This document shows positions 17,350 through 25,843 of a stretch of DNA of 64,000 nucleotides, one piece after another (the first letter of the stretch is position 1; the number at the start of each line of letters is the position of its first letter). The notes under the pieces are model-generated. The model searched no databases. It had not been told where the DNA came from and was given only the letters and a program-made list of their open reading frames with translations. The position numbers and the translations under genes are program-made. The stretch lies in the NCBI GenBank assembly GCA_037127915.1, contig JBAXXL010000018.1:10969-74968 (forward strand). Reading direction: 5' to 3'. The stretch is from JBAXXL01 sp037127915. Lineage in GTDB: Bacteria; Bacteroidota; Ignavibacteria; Kapaibacteriales; UBA2268.

Positions 17350-17852
17350 TGAAAATATCAGTAAATTTTTTATCACTATTAATAATCTCGGCACTTGTGT
17401 TTTTACCGGCTTGCTACGAAAAATCCAGCATAGGTCCCGATAATTATACTAAAACTGATAATTTATTAAAAGCAACGATAGAAGGTGATATCGCATTGGA
17501 TTTTACTGCTAAATCGATGAGCTATGGCAGGGTGAATTCATTTTCTAAATTTTCAGCTTCAATGATAGTGAATCCTTTTGAGATTTATTCCATCGAAATA
17601 AGTTTCCCCGATTCTGTGAATCATTATTCATTTGATTTATCCCAAACGGATACATTTACAAATTTCAAAGTATATTTCGGTAAATACGTTAAAGAGTATT
17701 TCTTCCGGAATGTAAAAGGAACAATAGATTTTGATAAAAGAAACCAAGACACAATGACGGGAGTATTTTCTTTTTTTGCAGAGGATTCACTGCTAAAAAA
17801 GTCAATAATAGTGAAAGACGGAACTTTCAAATTTATCAAAAAGAAGGTGTAA
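17349..17852 (+). CDS. Small lipoprotein of unknown function
   Basis: This 167-residue protein has a signal peptide with lipobox LPAC (Cys near residue 22). The rest is predicted beta-rich, with a repeated strand-turn pattern (GTIDFDKRNQDTMTGVFSFF). Its ATG overlaps the stop of the mreD-like gene by one base and its stop is 1 nt before the next gene, so the three form an operon. I do not recognise a family. Confidence 0.65.
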   Translation: MKISVNFLSLLIISALVFLPACYEKSSIGPDNYTKTDNLLKATIEGDIALDFTAKSMSYGRVNSFSKFSASMIVNPFEIYSIEISFPDSVNHYSFDLSQTDTFTNFKVYFGKYVKEYFFRNVKGTIDFDKRNQDTMTGVFSFFAEDSLLKKSIIVKDGTFKFIKKKV

Positions 17853-17853
17853 T

Positions 17854-18276
17854 ATGAAGAAACGTGTTATTTGGATTAGTCTTATAGGCATTGTTGTAGT
17901 TGCAGGCATAGTATTGATTTATATTTTCAATAAACCGAGAAATAGTGTTTCGGATTTGCCGACAGATTATACCGTAGAAGCTCCAAGATTGGTTGAAGAA
18001 TTCAAAGCTGATGACGAAAAAGCAAACCAAAAATATTTAGAGAAAGTAATCGAAGTCAGCGGGGTGATTGCCGAAATAAACATCAGCGATAATACTTCAG
18101 GCTCAAATTGTATATTACGTTTGACGAACGAATTTTCAGGTGTTATTTGCGAATTTGAACCCGGCGAGGACAAAGAATTGAAAAATTATCAGATTGGTGA
18201 TAATGCTACTATTAAAGGTAAATACAGCGGTTATCTGATGGACGTTGTTTTAAATACTTGTGAAATCATAGAATAA
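17854..18276 (+). CDS. Membrane-anchored OB-fold protein (tRNA_anti-like)
   Basis: 140 residues: one N-terminal membrane helix (about 5-25), then a domain of the type KYLEKVIEVSGVIAEI...GSNCILRLTNEFSGVICEFEPGED...YQIGDNATIKGKYSGYLMDVVLNTCEI. This layout corresponds to the small 'tRNA_anti-like' OB-fold family found in Bacteroidota envelope proteins. Ligand and role are unknown. It is co-transcribed with the preceding lipoprotein gene. Confidence 0.75.
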   Translation: MKKRVIWISLIGIVVVAGIVLIYIFNKPRNSVSDLPTDYTVEAPRLVEEFKADDEKANQKYLEKVIEVSGVIAEINISDNTSGSNCILRLTNEFSGVICEFEPGEDKELKNYQIGDNATIKGKYSGYLMDVVLNTCEIIE

Positions 18277-18283
18277 TTATATA

Positions 18284-19039
18284 TTGAAGAATATTCCCAT
18301 AATAATACTTTTGTTGCTTATGTTGACAGTCCCGTCGAAATCCCAAGGATTCAACTGGGAGTTTTCGCCGAGTATGCCGGCTCCATACCCCGATTTTTAT
18401 TTGGGCTTGAATTTAGCGGTGCAAAATAATTTTAATTCTGGAAAATATACTTTTACCGAAAACTATGTGCCGTGTTGCGAGTTCACAAAAGGAAGTGGAA
18501 ATGGTTTTAATATTGGCTTAGGGGCTGAAAAATGGTTCCAAGGATCGTGGGCGGCAGGTATTAAAGCTGGATATTCGCTTTATTCAAATACATTTACAAC
18601 ACAAAACACATATCCGCGAGTGGATTATAATGTAACATATCAATTGGATTTCAATTCCAGTTACTCATATCTTTCATTTGAATTATTCTACAAAAAACGA
18701 ATTGCCGATTACCATCTTAATGTTACCGGTTCTTTAAAAACGGATATTTTAATAAACCAGAGCAATGATTTTTCGGAATCCATAATTGCTCCGAAAGACG
18801 AAGAATACGTTGATGGCACTACAAAAAGAACTATAGCCAATGGTGCTATTGCTCCCTTAAATAGCCTTGTATTAATCCCAACAGTCGGGGTAGGTTATGA
18901 TATCAGCTTGAACAGAGGTAAATTTCTTAGTTTTAACATCTACAGTGAACTGCCGCTAATGAGTTTAGTGAACCAAGGTTCTTGGCGGCGTTGGTCTGTG
19001 GGAGCAGATTTTTTACTGTATTATGGAATTTTTCTCTAA
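18284..19039 (+). CDS. Outer-membrane beta-barrel protein
   Basis: 251 residues starting at a TTG 7 nt after the previous stop. No ATG gives the signal peptide, which runs to about residue 21 (SKSQG). The mature protein alternates aromatic-rich amphipathic strands, as in small barrels of the PorT/OmpA-like type, and ends in LLYYGIFL, a hydrophobic terminal strand. Two adjacent cysteines (YVPCCEF) lie near residue 64. Function is unknown. It closes the run that begins with the aminopeptidase gene. Confidence 0.65.
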   Translation: MKNIPIIILLLLMLTVPSKSQGFNWEFSPSMPAPYPDFYLGLNLAVQNNFNSGKYTFTENYVPCCEFTKGSGNGFNIGLGAEKWFQGSWAAGIKAGYSLYSNTFTTQNTYPRVDYNVTYQLDFNSSYSYLSFELFYKKRIADYHLNVTGSLKTDILINQSNDFSESIIAPKDEEYVDGTTKRTIANGAIAPLNSLVLIPTVGVGYDISLNRGKFLSFNIYSELPLMSLVNQGSWRRWSVGADFLLYYGIFL

Positions 19040-19089
19040 AATTTTAGTAATTTTGAAAAAGTATTTATTAATATTTATAAAGTTAGAAA

Positions 19090-19752
19090 ATGCAATTATA
19101 TCTTGATACTGCAAATATTGAACATATACGCTATGTAGCAGGTTTGGGGTTTATCTCCGGCATAACAACCAATCCCTCATTGCTTGCTAAGGAAGACCCT
19201 AGCGTTGACATAAAAGAGAGGATATTGGAAATTCACAGCTTAGTAGGCGGTCATCTATCGGTAGAAGTAAATTCTATAATCAAAGATGAAATGGTTCGCG
19301 AAGCTGAAGAAATCATAAAATGGTTCCCGCAAGCAACCATTAAATTACCTATAATAGAAAATGGCTTAGCGGCATGTGCTGAGTTATCCAAAAGAGGCAT
19401 TCCAACGAATGTTACGTTGGTATTCAGTCCGACTCAAGCAATAGCGGCGGCAAATGCGGGCGCAACTTATGTATCGGTGTTTATGGGCCGTTTAGACGAC
19501 GTAGCTATTAACAGCGAAGCAGTACTGAACGATATTTGTAATATTTGGGATGTTCACGGTTACGAATCATTGATTATTGCCGCATCTATCCGTTCACCAA
19601 TACACCTGACACAAGCCGCATTGGCTGGTGCCGATATTGCTACTGTGCCGTACAATGTATTGATGCAGTCACTTAAACACCCTTTGACTGATAAAGGTGT
19701 GCAAATGTTCATTGACGACCATAAAAAAATGTTAGCCGCGAAAAAGGCATAG
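19090..19752 (+). CDS. Fructose-6-phosphate aldolase / transaldolase-like protein
   Basis: This 220-residue TIM-barrel enzyme is of the short transaldolase subfamily (about 215-220 residues). The N-terminal YLDTANI motif, GITTNPSLL and Schiff-base Lys85 in ATIKLPI match FSA, where the catalytic Lys is also residue 85. The later segment SVFMGRLDDV is also conserved. The subfamily includes both fructose-6-phosphate aldolases and true transaldolases, and the sequence alone does not decide. Cytoplasmic sugar-phosphate metabolism. Confidence 0.93.
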   Translation: MQLYLDTANIEHIRYVAGLGFISGITTNPSLLAKEDPSVDIKERILEIHSLVGGHLSVEVNSIIKDEMVREAEEIIKWFPQATIKLPIIENGLAACAELSKRGIPTNVTLVFSPTQAIAAANAGATYVSVFMGRLDDVAINSEAVLNDICNIWDVHGYESLIIAASIRSPIHLTQAALAGADIATVPYNVLMQSLKHPLTDKGVQMFIDDHKKMLAAKKA

Positions 19753-19777
19753 TGATAAGTAATCGCGGATTTGATTT

Positions 19778-20359
19778 ATGTATGAATTAAGCCCGGATAT
19801 ATTAATCTCTGGATATTCTAACGGATATTTTCCAATGGCGGAGGGTGATACTAATGAAATTTATTGGTATTCCCCCGACGAAAGAGCAATTTTTCCGATT
19901 GACGACATCAAATTTGCGAAATCGTTAATGAAAAAGATTCGACGAAACGAATTTGAGTTTGCTATAGACCGGAATTTTGAAGCCACGATAAGAGCTTGTG
20001 CGCAAACGCACGAACAAACCTGGATTTCAGAAGAAATTATATCGGCTTATGTTAGGTTATTTGAAATAGGATTTGCCCATTCCGTAGAAACTTATATAGA
20101 CGGCAATTTAGTCGGTGGTCTTTACGGTGTGGCTATAGGCGGTGCATTCTTCGGCGAGTCAATGTTCAATCTTGCAACCGATGCTTCGAAAGCCGCTTTT
20201 TACTATTTAGTTCAGAATTTGCGAGCGCGTGGTTATGAATTACTCGACTCGCAGTTTCTGAACGATTTTACTGAGCAATTGGGCGCTATTGAAATTCCCA
20301 AAAGCGTATATTTGTATTTACTTGAAAACGCATTGAAAAAAAATTGTATATTTAATTGA
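19778..20359 (+). CDS. aat: Leucyl/phenylalanyl-tRNA--protein transferase
   Basis: This 193-residue protein has the family hallmark near the N-terminus, GYFPMAEG...EIYWYSPDERAIFP, then FAHSVETYIDGNLVGGLYGVAIGGAFFGESMF and a GYELLDSQFLNDF block. It transfers Leu or Phe from tRNA to N-terminal basic residues, marking proteins for ClpAP degradation (N-end rule). It starts 25 nt after the transaldolase-like gene. Confidence 0.95.
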   Translation: MYELSPDILISGYSNGYFPMAEGDTNEIYWYSPDERAIFPIDDIKFAKSLMKKIRRNEFEFAIDRNFEATIRACAQTHEQTWISEEIISAYVRLFEIGFAHSVETYIDGNLVGGLYGVAIGGAFFGESMFNLATDASKAAFYYLVQNLRARGYELLDSQFLNDFTEQLGAIEIPKSVYLYLLENALKKNCIFN

Positions 20360-20366
20360 TAAAAAT

Positions 20367-20921
20367 ATGAAAACTAAAAAACTATTTGTATCCTTATTGT
20401 ATCTCGGATTTATTGTCTGGTTTGGTGCAAGTTTCTCTCGTACAATTATAGCTTATGATATGTTCGTACCATTTAGCCCTGATATGTTGCTAAAAGCGGG
20501 ATATACAAGTTATACATTATTCCACTCGGTGTATCTTTATATGTCGGTATCGCTATATTCATATATTGGATACTTCGTATTTTTAGTTTCCGGCATCGTA
20601 CTTTTTTTTGGTACTAAGCCAAACTTTAAAAAACGAGGATGGCTCTTTATAGCAGTAGCATTAGTGCTTTTAGCCTTTCCGTATGAAGTATTCAAAGGAT
20701 ATTATGATGCTAAATTAGCTATTGCAATCTACCTTGGCGGGCTAACGGAATTTTACAGCACCACCGTTTTAGATTGTTTCTTAGATATTTACAGAAATCC
20801 ATATTACTCGCTTTGGGCAAGTTTATCATTCTTAGCAAATCTAACAGCTTTCCTATTTTGCGTATGGAAGCCATTAGATTTGGAAAAGGAAAAAAAGTTA
20901 GATGATACAGAAATTTTATAG
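20367..20921 (+). CDS. Polytopic membrane protein of unknown function
   Basis: 184 residues with about four membrane helices (near 8-28, 52-80, 90-112 and 150-172). No motif was recognised. It lies between aat (7 nt gap) and a heme-motif lipoprotein gene, which its 3' end overlaps by 20 nt. That overlap suggests translational coupling and perhaps a shared membrane function with that lipoprotein. Confidence 0.55.
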   Translation: MKTKKLFVSLLYLGFIVWFGASFSRTIIAYDMFVPFSPDMLLKAGYTSYTLFHSVYLYMSVSLYSYIGYFVFLVSGIVLFFGTKPNFKKRGWLFIAVALVLLAFPYEVFKGYYDAKLAIAIYLGGLTEFYSTTVLDCFLDIYRNPYYSLWASLSFLANLTAFLFCVWKPLDLEKEKKLDDTEIL

Positions 20922-21312
20922 AACACATAGATTATTGCTTATTATCGGATTAGTTTCAATAATTATTGGGCTTCAGGCTTGCGATACGACAGGTCCCGAT
21001 ATTAGTGCTATAGTGTTTCCCGAAAAGGATGTTTCTTATATGCATCAGGTTGAGCCATTTATGAAATATAATTGCTCGTATTTGGGTTGCCACGGAATTA
21101 ATTCACCCGGCGAAGAGCTGAGCGATTATAATTATCTGCTTGCCGCAAACAGCTATATTTTCCCCGGAAATCCCGATGCCAGTTTGGTTATTCAGATTTT
21201 AGAAAAGCGTCTGCCGCATCCGGCTAACTACCCGATATATTTTGGCAATATAACCGCCAATCAAATTAAAGGTATGAGAATCTGGATTGCTGAAGGCGCC
21301 TCGAACAATTAG
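20902..21312 (+). CDS. Lipoprotein with an atypical c-type heme motif (CX4CH), cytochrome-like
   Basis: 136 residues with a lipoprotein signal (LQAC, Cys near residue 27). The segment KYNCSYLGCHGINSPGEELSDYNYLL, followed by FPGNPDASLVIQIL and a final IKGMRIWIAEGASNN, follows the layout of planctomycete-type cytochrome c domains. There CxxCHG is followed by L..Y..L, PG.P..S.L and I..WI..GA. Here the two Cys are separated by four residues instead of two. Either heme binds through a CX4CH site or heme binding has been lost and a disulfide replaces it. Confidence 0.65.
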   Translation: MIQKFYRTHRLLLIIGLVSIIIGLQACDTTGPDISAIVFPEKDVSYMHQVEPFMKYNCSYLGCHGINSPGEELSDYNYLLAANSYIFPGNPDASLVIQILEKRLPHPANYPIYFGNITANQIKGMRIWIAEGASNN

Positions 21313-21938
21313 ACATTTTTCAATTTCTGAGCTGTCAGTTTCCCTTGCGATAGCGAGAACAACTGGCTGATAAACAAACCTGCTTTAGAAATTGGAATGT
21401 CGGCTAAGAACTCAATTTTATCGGTATATTGCTCGTCATAGCGGACAGCATATTCATCGAGCATACGCTTGGCGAATGATAATTCTTCGTAAGAGCAAGT
21501 CAGCGAAAGCGATTCTGTGCGGTGAATTATTTTGGGAGTACACAGTTTCAGCGCTTCTTCAGCAGATTCGGAATAAGCGCGAACTAACCCGCCGACGCCC
21601 AGTTTCGTTCCACCATAATATCTTGTAACCACCACCGTTACATCCTGAAAATTATATTTATCCAATGTAAACAATATCGGCTTACCAGCCGAACCCGCAG
21701 GTTCGCCATCGTCCGCGGCACGGAATAAATTTCCGTCCCATCCGATTCTGTACGCATAGCAATTGTGCGTTGCATCGAAATACTCCGCCCGCATTTGTTC
21801 AAGAAACTTCGCGGAGGCTTCTAAATCGGCAGTTGGGGCAACAGTTGCAACAAATCGCGAACCCTTGACCTTGATTTCCGCACGCTTTACATCTTCGATT
21901 GTGTAATAAGTATCTATGTCTTTTGGATAAAATTCCAT
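21309..21938 (-). CDS. YigZ/IMPACT-family protein
   Basis: 209 residues. The N-terminal UPF0029/IMPACT domain contains the hallmark THNCYAYRIG followed by RAADDGEPAGSAGKPIL and VVVTRYYGGTKLGVGGLVRAY. A small C-terminal DUF1949-type domain follows. In other organisms the family is linked to translation control or peptide handling, but its biochemical role is not settled. It is convergent with the preceding gene, their stop codons overlapping by 4 nt. Confidence 0.93.
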   Translation of the reverse strand: MEFYPKDIDTYYTIEDVKRAEIKVKGSRFVATVAPTADLEASAKFLEQMRAEYFDATHNCYAYRIGWDGNLFRAADDGEPAGSAGKPILFTLDKYNFQDVTVVVTRYYGGTKLGVGGLVRAYSESAEEALKLCTPKIIHRTESLSLTCSYEELSFAKRMLDEYAVRYDEQYTDKIEFLADIPISKAGLFISQLFSLSQGKLTAQKLKNV

Positions 21939-22111
21939 TAAAGTTCTATTATGAATTTGAAATTACATCATTGGTATAATGTAAAATTACGGTATAAAAT
22001 TGTTTTAGCAAAAAACAAATAGAATTAAAATTAAACATGAGGTCATTCAGAGCGAAGCGAAGAATCCATCTTCAAAAAGTTATAAATTATAAGTTATGAG
22101 TTATAATTATA

Positions 22112-22140
22112 AAGACGACCCAGTGGGTCGTCTTCTCTTT
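22112..22140 (-). terminator. Hairpin terminator downstream of the WD40 T9SS gene
   Basis: AAGACGACCC pairs with GGGTCGTCTT. On the minus strand it is followed by a T-rich tract. It lies just beyond a CAGTTTATAAAGTTGAAAG-type 3' leader also seen after other genes. Confidence 0.6.
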
Positions 22141-22175
22141 AAAAACTTTACGAACTTTCAACTTTATAAACTGTA

Positions 22176-24281
22176 TTACATTTTTACAAATTTCGCTGTT
22201 TCACCGTCCGCTTTCACAAAATACATCCCTTTCGGCAATTTAGATATATTGATCCGTAGTGGCACGGCGTGCCGTGCCGAAACAGCCATCACCTTTTCAC
22301 CGAGTGTGTTGTAGATTTGGATTACATCAGTACCAGATGGAGTCCATCTTGAAGATGGGCTCCACCTTTCGATCTTTACCGTAATAAAATCACCAGCAGG
22401 ATTTGGTGAAATGCTTAAAGTGTTTCCTTCTTCTTCTGTTGATTCTTTAACTGCATTTGGTTCAATATTCCAAATTCGTATTGTGCCGTCTGCACTACCG
22501 CTTGCTAATTTTGTACCGTCAGGACTAAAAGTAATATCTGAAATATAAGAATTATGACCCAAAAAAGATTTTATTAATGTTCCGGAGTCTACATCCCAAA
22601 GTTGTACCGCATAATCATTGCTCCCGCAACTTGCAATTAAGTTTCCATCCGGACTAAATGTAACACAATTAAGGCTGGATTTCGGAATAGAAATATCTTG
22701 GATTTCATCACCTGTGTTGACATCCCAGATTTTAATTGCGTCATCGTAGAATCCACCTGCGATTTTTGTTCCCGTTGGATTGAAGCATATACTTAAAGGG
22801 TTACTTGTATTTTCCCAAAGATCTCTGATTTCAATACCGGTATTAAGATCCCAAATTCTGATTGACCTATTATTATTTCCACTCGCCAGTATATTGCCGT
22901 CCGGACTGAAACAGAGATTGTTATTAGTGGAACTTTGAGCATTTATTGCAAGAATTTCAATACCCATATTAACATCCCAAATTTTAATTGTATCTCCACT
23001 GCTAGCAATTTTATTCCCATCCTGACTATAACTTATAGAAGAAATATGTGAATCATGTCCGGTTATTGTTTTTATTTTTTGTCCTTTAATGACATCCCAT
23101 ATTTCAATTTCTCCAGTATAAGGACCTCCAACTGCAAATTTAGTTTCATCGGAACTATATGCCAAGCAACTATTATAACGATTGTAATTACAATATACAA
23201 TGGATTTAATCAATTTTGTTGATATTAGATCCCAGATTTGAAAAATTTCCTTTTTACCACTCGTTTCACAAGCCAATTTATCGCCATTATCGTTGAAATT
23301 AATACTTTTTATAGGGTCTGTATGACCGATTAGAGTATTAAGCAATCCTTCAGTATAAGAATCCCAAAGTTTTATTGTGTTATCTTCACTACCGCTTACT
23401 ATTTTTATCCCATCGGGACTATAATGTACGCTATGAATCATGTCCGTATGTCCACTAAAGGTATGAATTATGGCTCCCGATTCGATATCCCACACCGTAG
23501 CATTATTATCATAACTACCAGCGACTATAGTTTTACCATCAGGACTATAATCTAAACAGTAGATATGTGAGGTATCACCTTTTATCGCTAGAGTTTTGGA
23601 TATTTTTCCCGAATCTAACTCATAAATATAGATCGAATGAAAAAGAGAACCTATGGCTATTTGATTTCCATTTGGGTTAAAATCTAAACAAATAGGCACA
23701 ATCGTACCATTTAGCGTTGCAATTTTTATTCCTGAACTAATATTCCAAACACAAAAAGAAACCGTATTGCATTCGGCTAATTTACTTCCATCGGGACTAT
23801 AAGCAATATCATATACATCGGATTCTTTTTTTGAAAGATTTTTAACTAATTCTTGTGTATTTACATTCCAAATGTTAACTGCGCGACCACCTCCGGTTGC
23901 TATTTCAGTTCCATCAGGGCTAAATTTAATAGTTCTAATTTTATCTTTGTGTAAGATTGTTCCGATTTCAGCTCCGGTCTTTATGTCCCAAATTTTTGCT
24001 GTACTGTCGGAGATTCCTCCTGCTATTTTAGTTCCATCAGGACTAAAAGCAATAGTATATACGTATCCAGTATTTTCTCTTATACTAAATAATGTATCGC
24101 CACTAGCAATATCCCAAATAAAAATTCCACCGCTACCACAAGAAGCCAATTTCGTTCCATCAGGACTAAAAATCACTTGTTTCAATGAACCAAATCCTAG
24201 GATTTCAAAATCTTTTGCTTTGACTTCATAAATAATCAGCATAGAGAATAAAACAACAAATAGAATAAAAACTTTCTTCAT
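22176..24281 (-). CDS. Secreted 14-blade WD40 protein with T9SS sorting domain
   Basis: About 701 residues from the ATG at 24281, where MKKVFIL begins a clean signal peptide. The body has 14 WD40-type blades of about 42 residues (SPDGTKIASGS...TIKIWDVNTG), enough for two seven-bladed propellers. The last 80 residues are a type A sorting domain: SISPNPAGDFITV, IQIYNTLGE, INISKLPKGMYFVKADGE and AKFVKM. Within it, tandem palindromes encode RWSPSSRWTPS and a GTAG hairpin encodes ARHAVPLR. Extracellular or surface-anchored by inference. A binding scaffold is more likely than an enzyme. Confidence 0.9.
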   Translation of the reverse strand: MKKVFILFVVLFSMLIIYEVKAKDFEILGFGSLKQVIFSPDGTKLASCGSGGIFIWDIASGDTLFSIRENTGYVYTIAFSPDGTKIAGGISDSTAKIWDIKTGAEIGTILHKDKIRTIKFSPDGTEIATGGGRAVNIWNVNTQELVKNLSKKESDVYDIAYSPDGSKLAECNTVSFCVWNISSGIKIATLNGTIVPICLDFNPNGNQIAIGSLFHSIYIYELDSGKISKTLAIKGDTSHIYCLDYSPDGKTIVAGSYDNNATVWDIESGAIIHTFSGHTDMIHSVHYSPDGIKIVSGSEDNTIKLWDSYTEGLLNTLIGHTDPIKSINFNDNGDKLACETSGKKEIFQIWDLISTKLIKSIVYCNYNRYNSCLAYSSDETKFAVGGPYTGEIEIWDVIKGQKIKTITGHDSHISSISYSQDGNKIASSGDTIKIWDVNMGIEILAINAQSSTNNNLCFSPDGNILASGNNNRSIRIWDLNTGIEIRDLWENTSNPLSICFNPTGTKIAGGFYDDAIKIWDVNTGDEIQDISIPKSSLNCVTFSPDGNLIASCGSNDYAVQLWDVDSGTLIKSFLGHNSYISDITFSPDGTKLASGSADGTIRIWNIEPNAVKESTEEEGNTLSISPNPAGDFITVKIERWSPSSRWTPSGTDVIQIYNTLGEKVMAVSARHAVPLRINISKLPKGMYFVKADGETAKFVKM
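22256..22278 (+). repeat. GTAG-hairpin (REP-like) inside a T9SS sorting domain
   Basis: GTAG, one base, then GGCACGGCGTGCCGTGCC. The element lies antisense to the coding strand and encodes part of ARHAVP in the WD40 protein. Closely related copies are at 47498, 49959, 54456 and 56746. Confidence 0.8.
22335..22367. repeat. Tandem 15-nt palindromes inside the WD40 sorting domain
   Basis: AGATGGAGTCCATCT and AGATGGGCTCCACCT with an 18-nt period, read in frame as RWSPSSRWTPS. The same pair of palindromes occurs at 60435-60467 in the esterase/Ig protein, and half a unit lies intergenically near 12027. Confidence 0.8.
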
Positions 24282-24296
24282 AATAAACCTTCCCAA

Positions 24297-24661
24297 AATA
24301 AATGAGCATTTAAATTATTTCAATAACACTATACTTGGATTAACACTTTTTTTGAGAATTTGTTACATACTCGAGGAAAAATAGTTTTATTATTCACTTG
24401 TCGAGGACGTTCCCAAGACGGAGCTTGCGAACGAGAGGAGGATAATAATTATTTCACCCTTTCAGGGTTTTGTAACTTGTAACATTTCGATTTTCTATAA
24501 TAATTCCATCCTTTCAGGATTTAAGAATGGTGCTTAATGCGTAAAATTATTCCATCAAATATTTTATTTTATTACAAAAGCAGTACCCAAGCCAAGATTT
24601 GAAATCGGCTTATGCGTCTTCTCTTTAAAAACTTTACGAACTTTTAACTTTATAAACTGTG
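24297..24661. repeat. Gap with WD40-gene upstream region and hairpin repeats
   Basis: No gene is visible. The part next to 24297 should carry the WD40 gene promoter. It has no clear copy of the ECF-like box. A CGTTCCC hairpin lies at 24408-24433. CACCCTTTCAGGGT (about 24465) and ATCCTTTCAGGAT (about 24509) are two hairpins differing by a compensated pair. An ACTTTACGAACTTTTAACTT tract (about 24628) precedes the next gene's stop. Confidence 0.65.
24408..24433. repeat. CGTTCC-stem-GGAACG hairpin, copy 2
   Basis: CGTTCCCAAGACGGAGCTTGCGAACG, the divergent member of the family at 13725. It has one unpaired position (C against C, in TTCCC/GCGAA) in an otherwise paired stem. Confidence 0.7.
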
Positions 24662-25699
24662 TTACATTTTCACAAATTTTGCTGTTTCACCATCAACTTT
24701 CAAAAAATACATTCCTTTTGGCAAATCGGAAATATTGATTCGGACGGACACGGCATGCCGTGTCCCTACATATATTACTATTTCGCCGAGTGTGTTGTAG
24801 ATTGAGATTGCGGAACCTTCCGAAGGTTCGAAACCTTCTGAAGGTTTCAAAGTTACTGTAATAAAATCTCCCGCCGGATTAGGTGAAATGCTTAAAGTGT
24901 TTCCTTCATCTTTCACTGAATTGACTTTGCCTTCGATAACATCAACAATAAATTGCGCGAAAGCCGGTCCTGCGACTAAATTTGCGGCTGTATTCGGATG
25001 CGAATCGCCATCGCTGTGGCTTCGCTCGTATTCGTATTTCAAGCAGTTTTTCTTCCCGTTTGCCGGATTATCACTATGCTCGGCAGTCAAAGCCCAAAAA
25101 TCGAAAACATAAACATTGTCTTCGGCAATTTGGTCTTCATTTAACCAATCGTTGCGAACCCAATCAACGAATTGAACGGCTCTTTCGGTTTGAGCGTCAT
25201 TAGTAGCCAATCTGTGCAGAGATGCCAAAGTCCAAACTATGAATTTAGTGTTTGGATATTCATCGAATTTTTGGCGCAAGGCACGGTATTGAGCTTTGTA
25301 ATTTTCCAACGTTTTGCTTTTGGATGTTACGTCGGGTGTGCCGTTATCCGCTTCAATTCCTGCTCCAGGGAAGCAGTGCTTTAAAATTATGACATCATAT
25401 TTTTCTGCTAAAGTATTCAGGCATTCTATACCCGGCTGGGCGGAATTGCAGGCGTTATTCACCCATAGATTCCAAAAGTCATAAGGATAATTTTCCCAAG
25501 GGTATGGGCTGTCGGGGTATCCACGCTCGGTGATTTGATAGGATTTGCCATTGGTTTGGTTGTAATTGGTGAACCAATTTTGGACTTTGCCCTCGGCAAA
25601 AACATTTCCGCCCGTGGAATGGTGCAGAAAAACAACCGATTGCGAATATAATATATACGGTGTATATATTAATACGATAAGTAATATAAGTTTTTTCAT
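24662..25699 (-). CDS. Secreted SGNH-hydrolase-like protein with T9SS sorting domain
   Basis: About 345 residues from the ATG at 25699 (MKKLILLIVL begins the signal peptide, ending near LYSQS). The catalytic part starts VVFLHHSTGGN, where Ser could be the nucleophile, and has VIILKHCFPGAG and VWTLAS blocks. It ends in DSHPNTAANL, which supplies the Asp-x-His pair of SGNH/GDSL hydrolases. The C-terminal 80 residues are a type A sorting domain carrying a doubled palindrome (KPSEGFEPSEGS) and a GTAG hairpin (VGTRHAVSVR). A carbohydrate or acyl esterase is plausible. The substrate is unknown. Confidence 0.8.
   Translation of the reverse strand: MKKLILLIVLIYTPYILYSQSVVFLHHSTGGNVFAEGKVQNWFTNYNQTNGKSYQITERGYPDSPYPWENYPYDFWNLWVNNACNSAQPGIECLNTLAEKYDVIILKHCFPGAGIEADNGTPDVTSKSKTLENYKAQYRALRQKFDEYPNTKFIVWTLASLHRLATNDAQTERAVQFVDWVRNDWLNEDQIAEDNVYVFDFWALTAEHSDNPANGKKNCLKYEYERSHSDGDSHPNTAANLVAGPAFAQFIVDVIEGKVNSVKDEGNTLSISPNPAGDFITVTLKPSEGFEPSEGSAISIYNTLGEIVIYVGTRHAVSVRINISDLPKGMYFLKVDGETAKFVKM
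24746..24769 (-). repeat. GTAG-hairpin (REP-like) inside a T9SS sorting domain
   Basis: On the minus strand: GTAG then GGACACGGCATGCCGTGTCC, in the same orientation as the gene and opposite to the copy in the neighbouring WD40 gene. It encodes VGTRHAVSV. Confidence 0.8.
24813..24848. repeat. Doubled AACCTTC-GAAGGTT palindrome inside a sorting domain
   Basis: Two palindromes (AACCTTCCGAAGGTT and AACCTTCTGAAGGTT) with an 18-nt period encode KPSEGFEPSEGS. The five sorting domains in the 46-57 kb array have one unit or a decayed unit at the same place (KPSVGS, KPSEGS, NSSEGS). Confidence 0.75.
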
Positions 25700-25843
25700 A
25701 ACGGTACCCATATAATTAATAAAATTAATCAATTTATGGTTAATAGAAAAATGAGGCTACAATTTTAGTCTATATAGGTTTTATATGGGGTCAGGTTGTT
25801 TTAAAACTGCAGAAGGTTGGTAAATAAGAATTAATAAAATGTA

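Noticed and set aside
22096..22314. 72-codon plus-strand ORF
   Set aside because: It lies across the terminator and antisense to the WD40 sorting domain.
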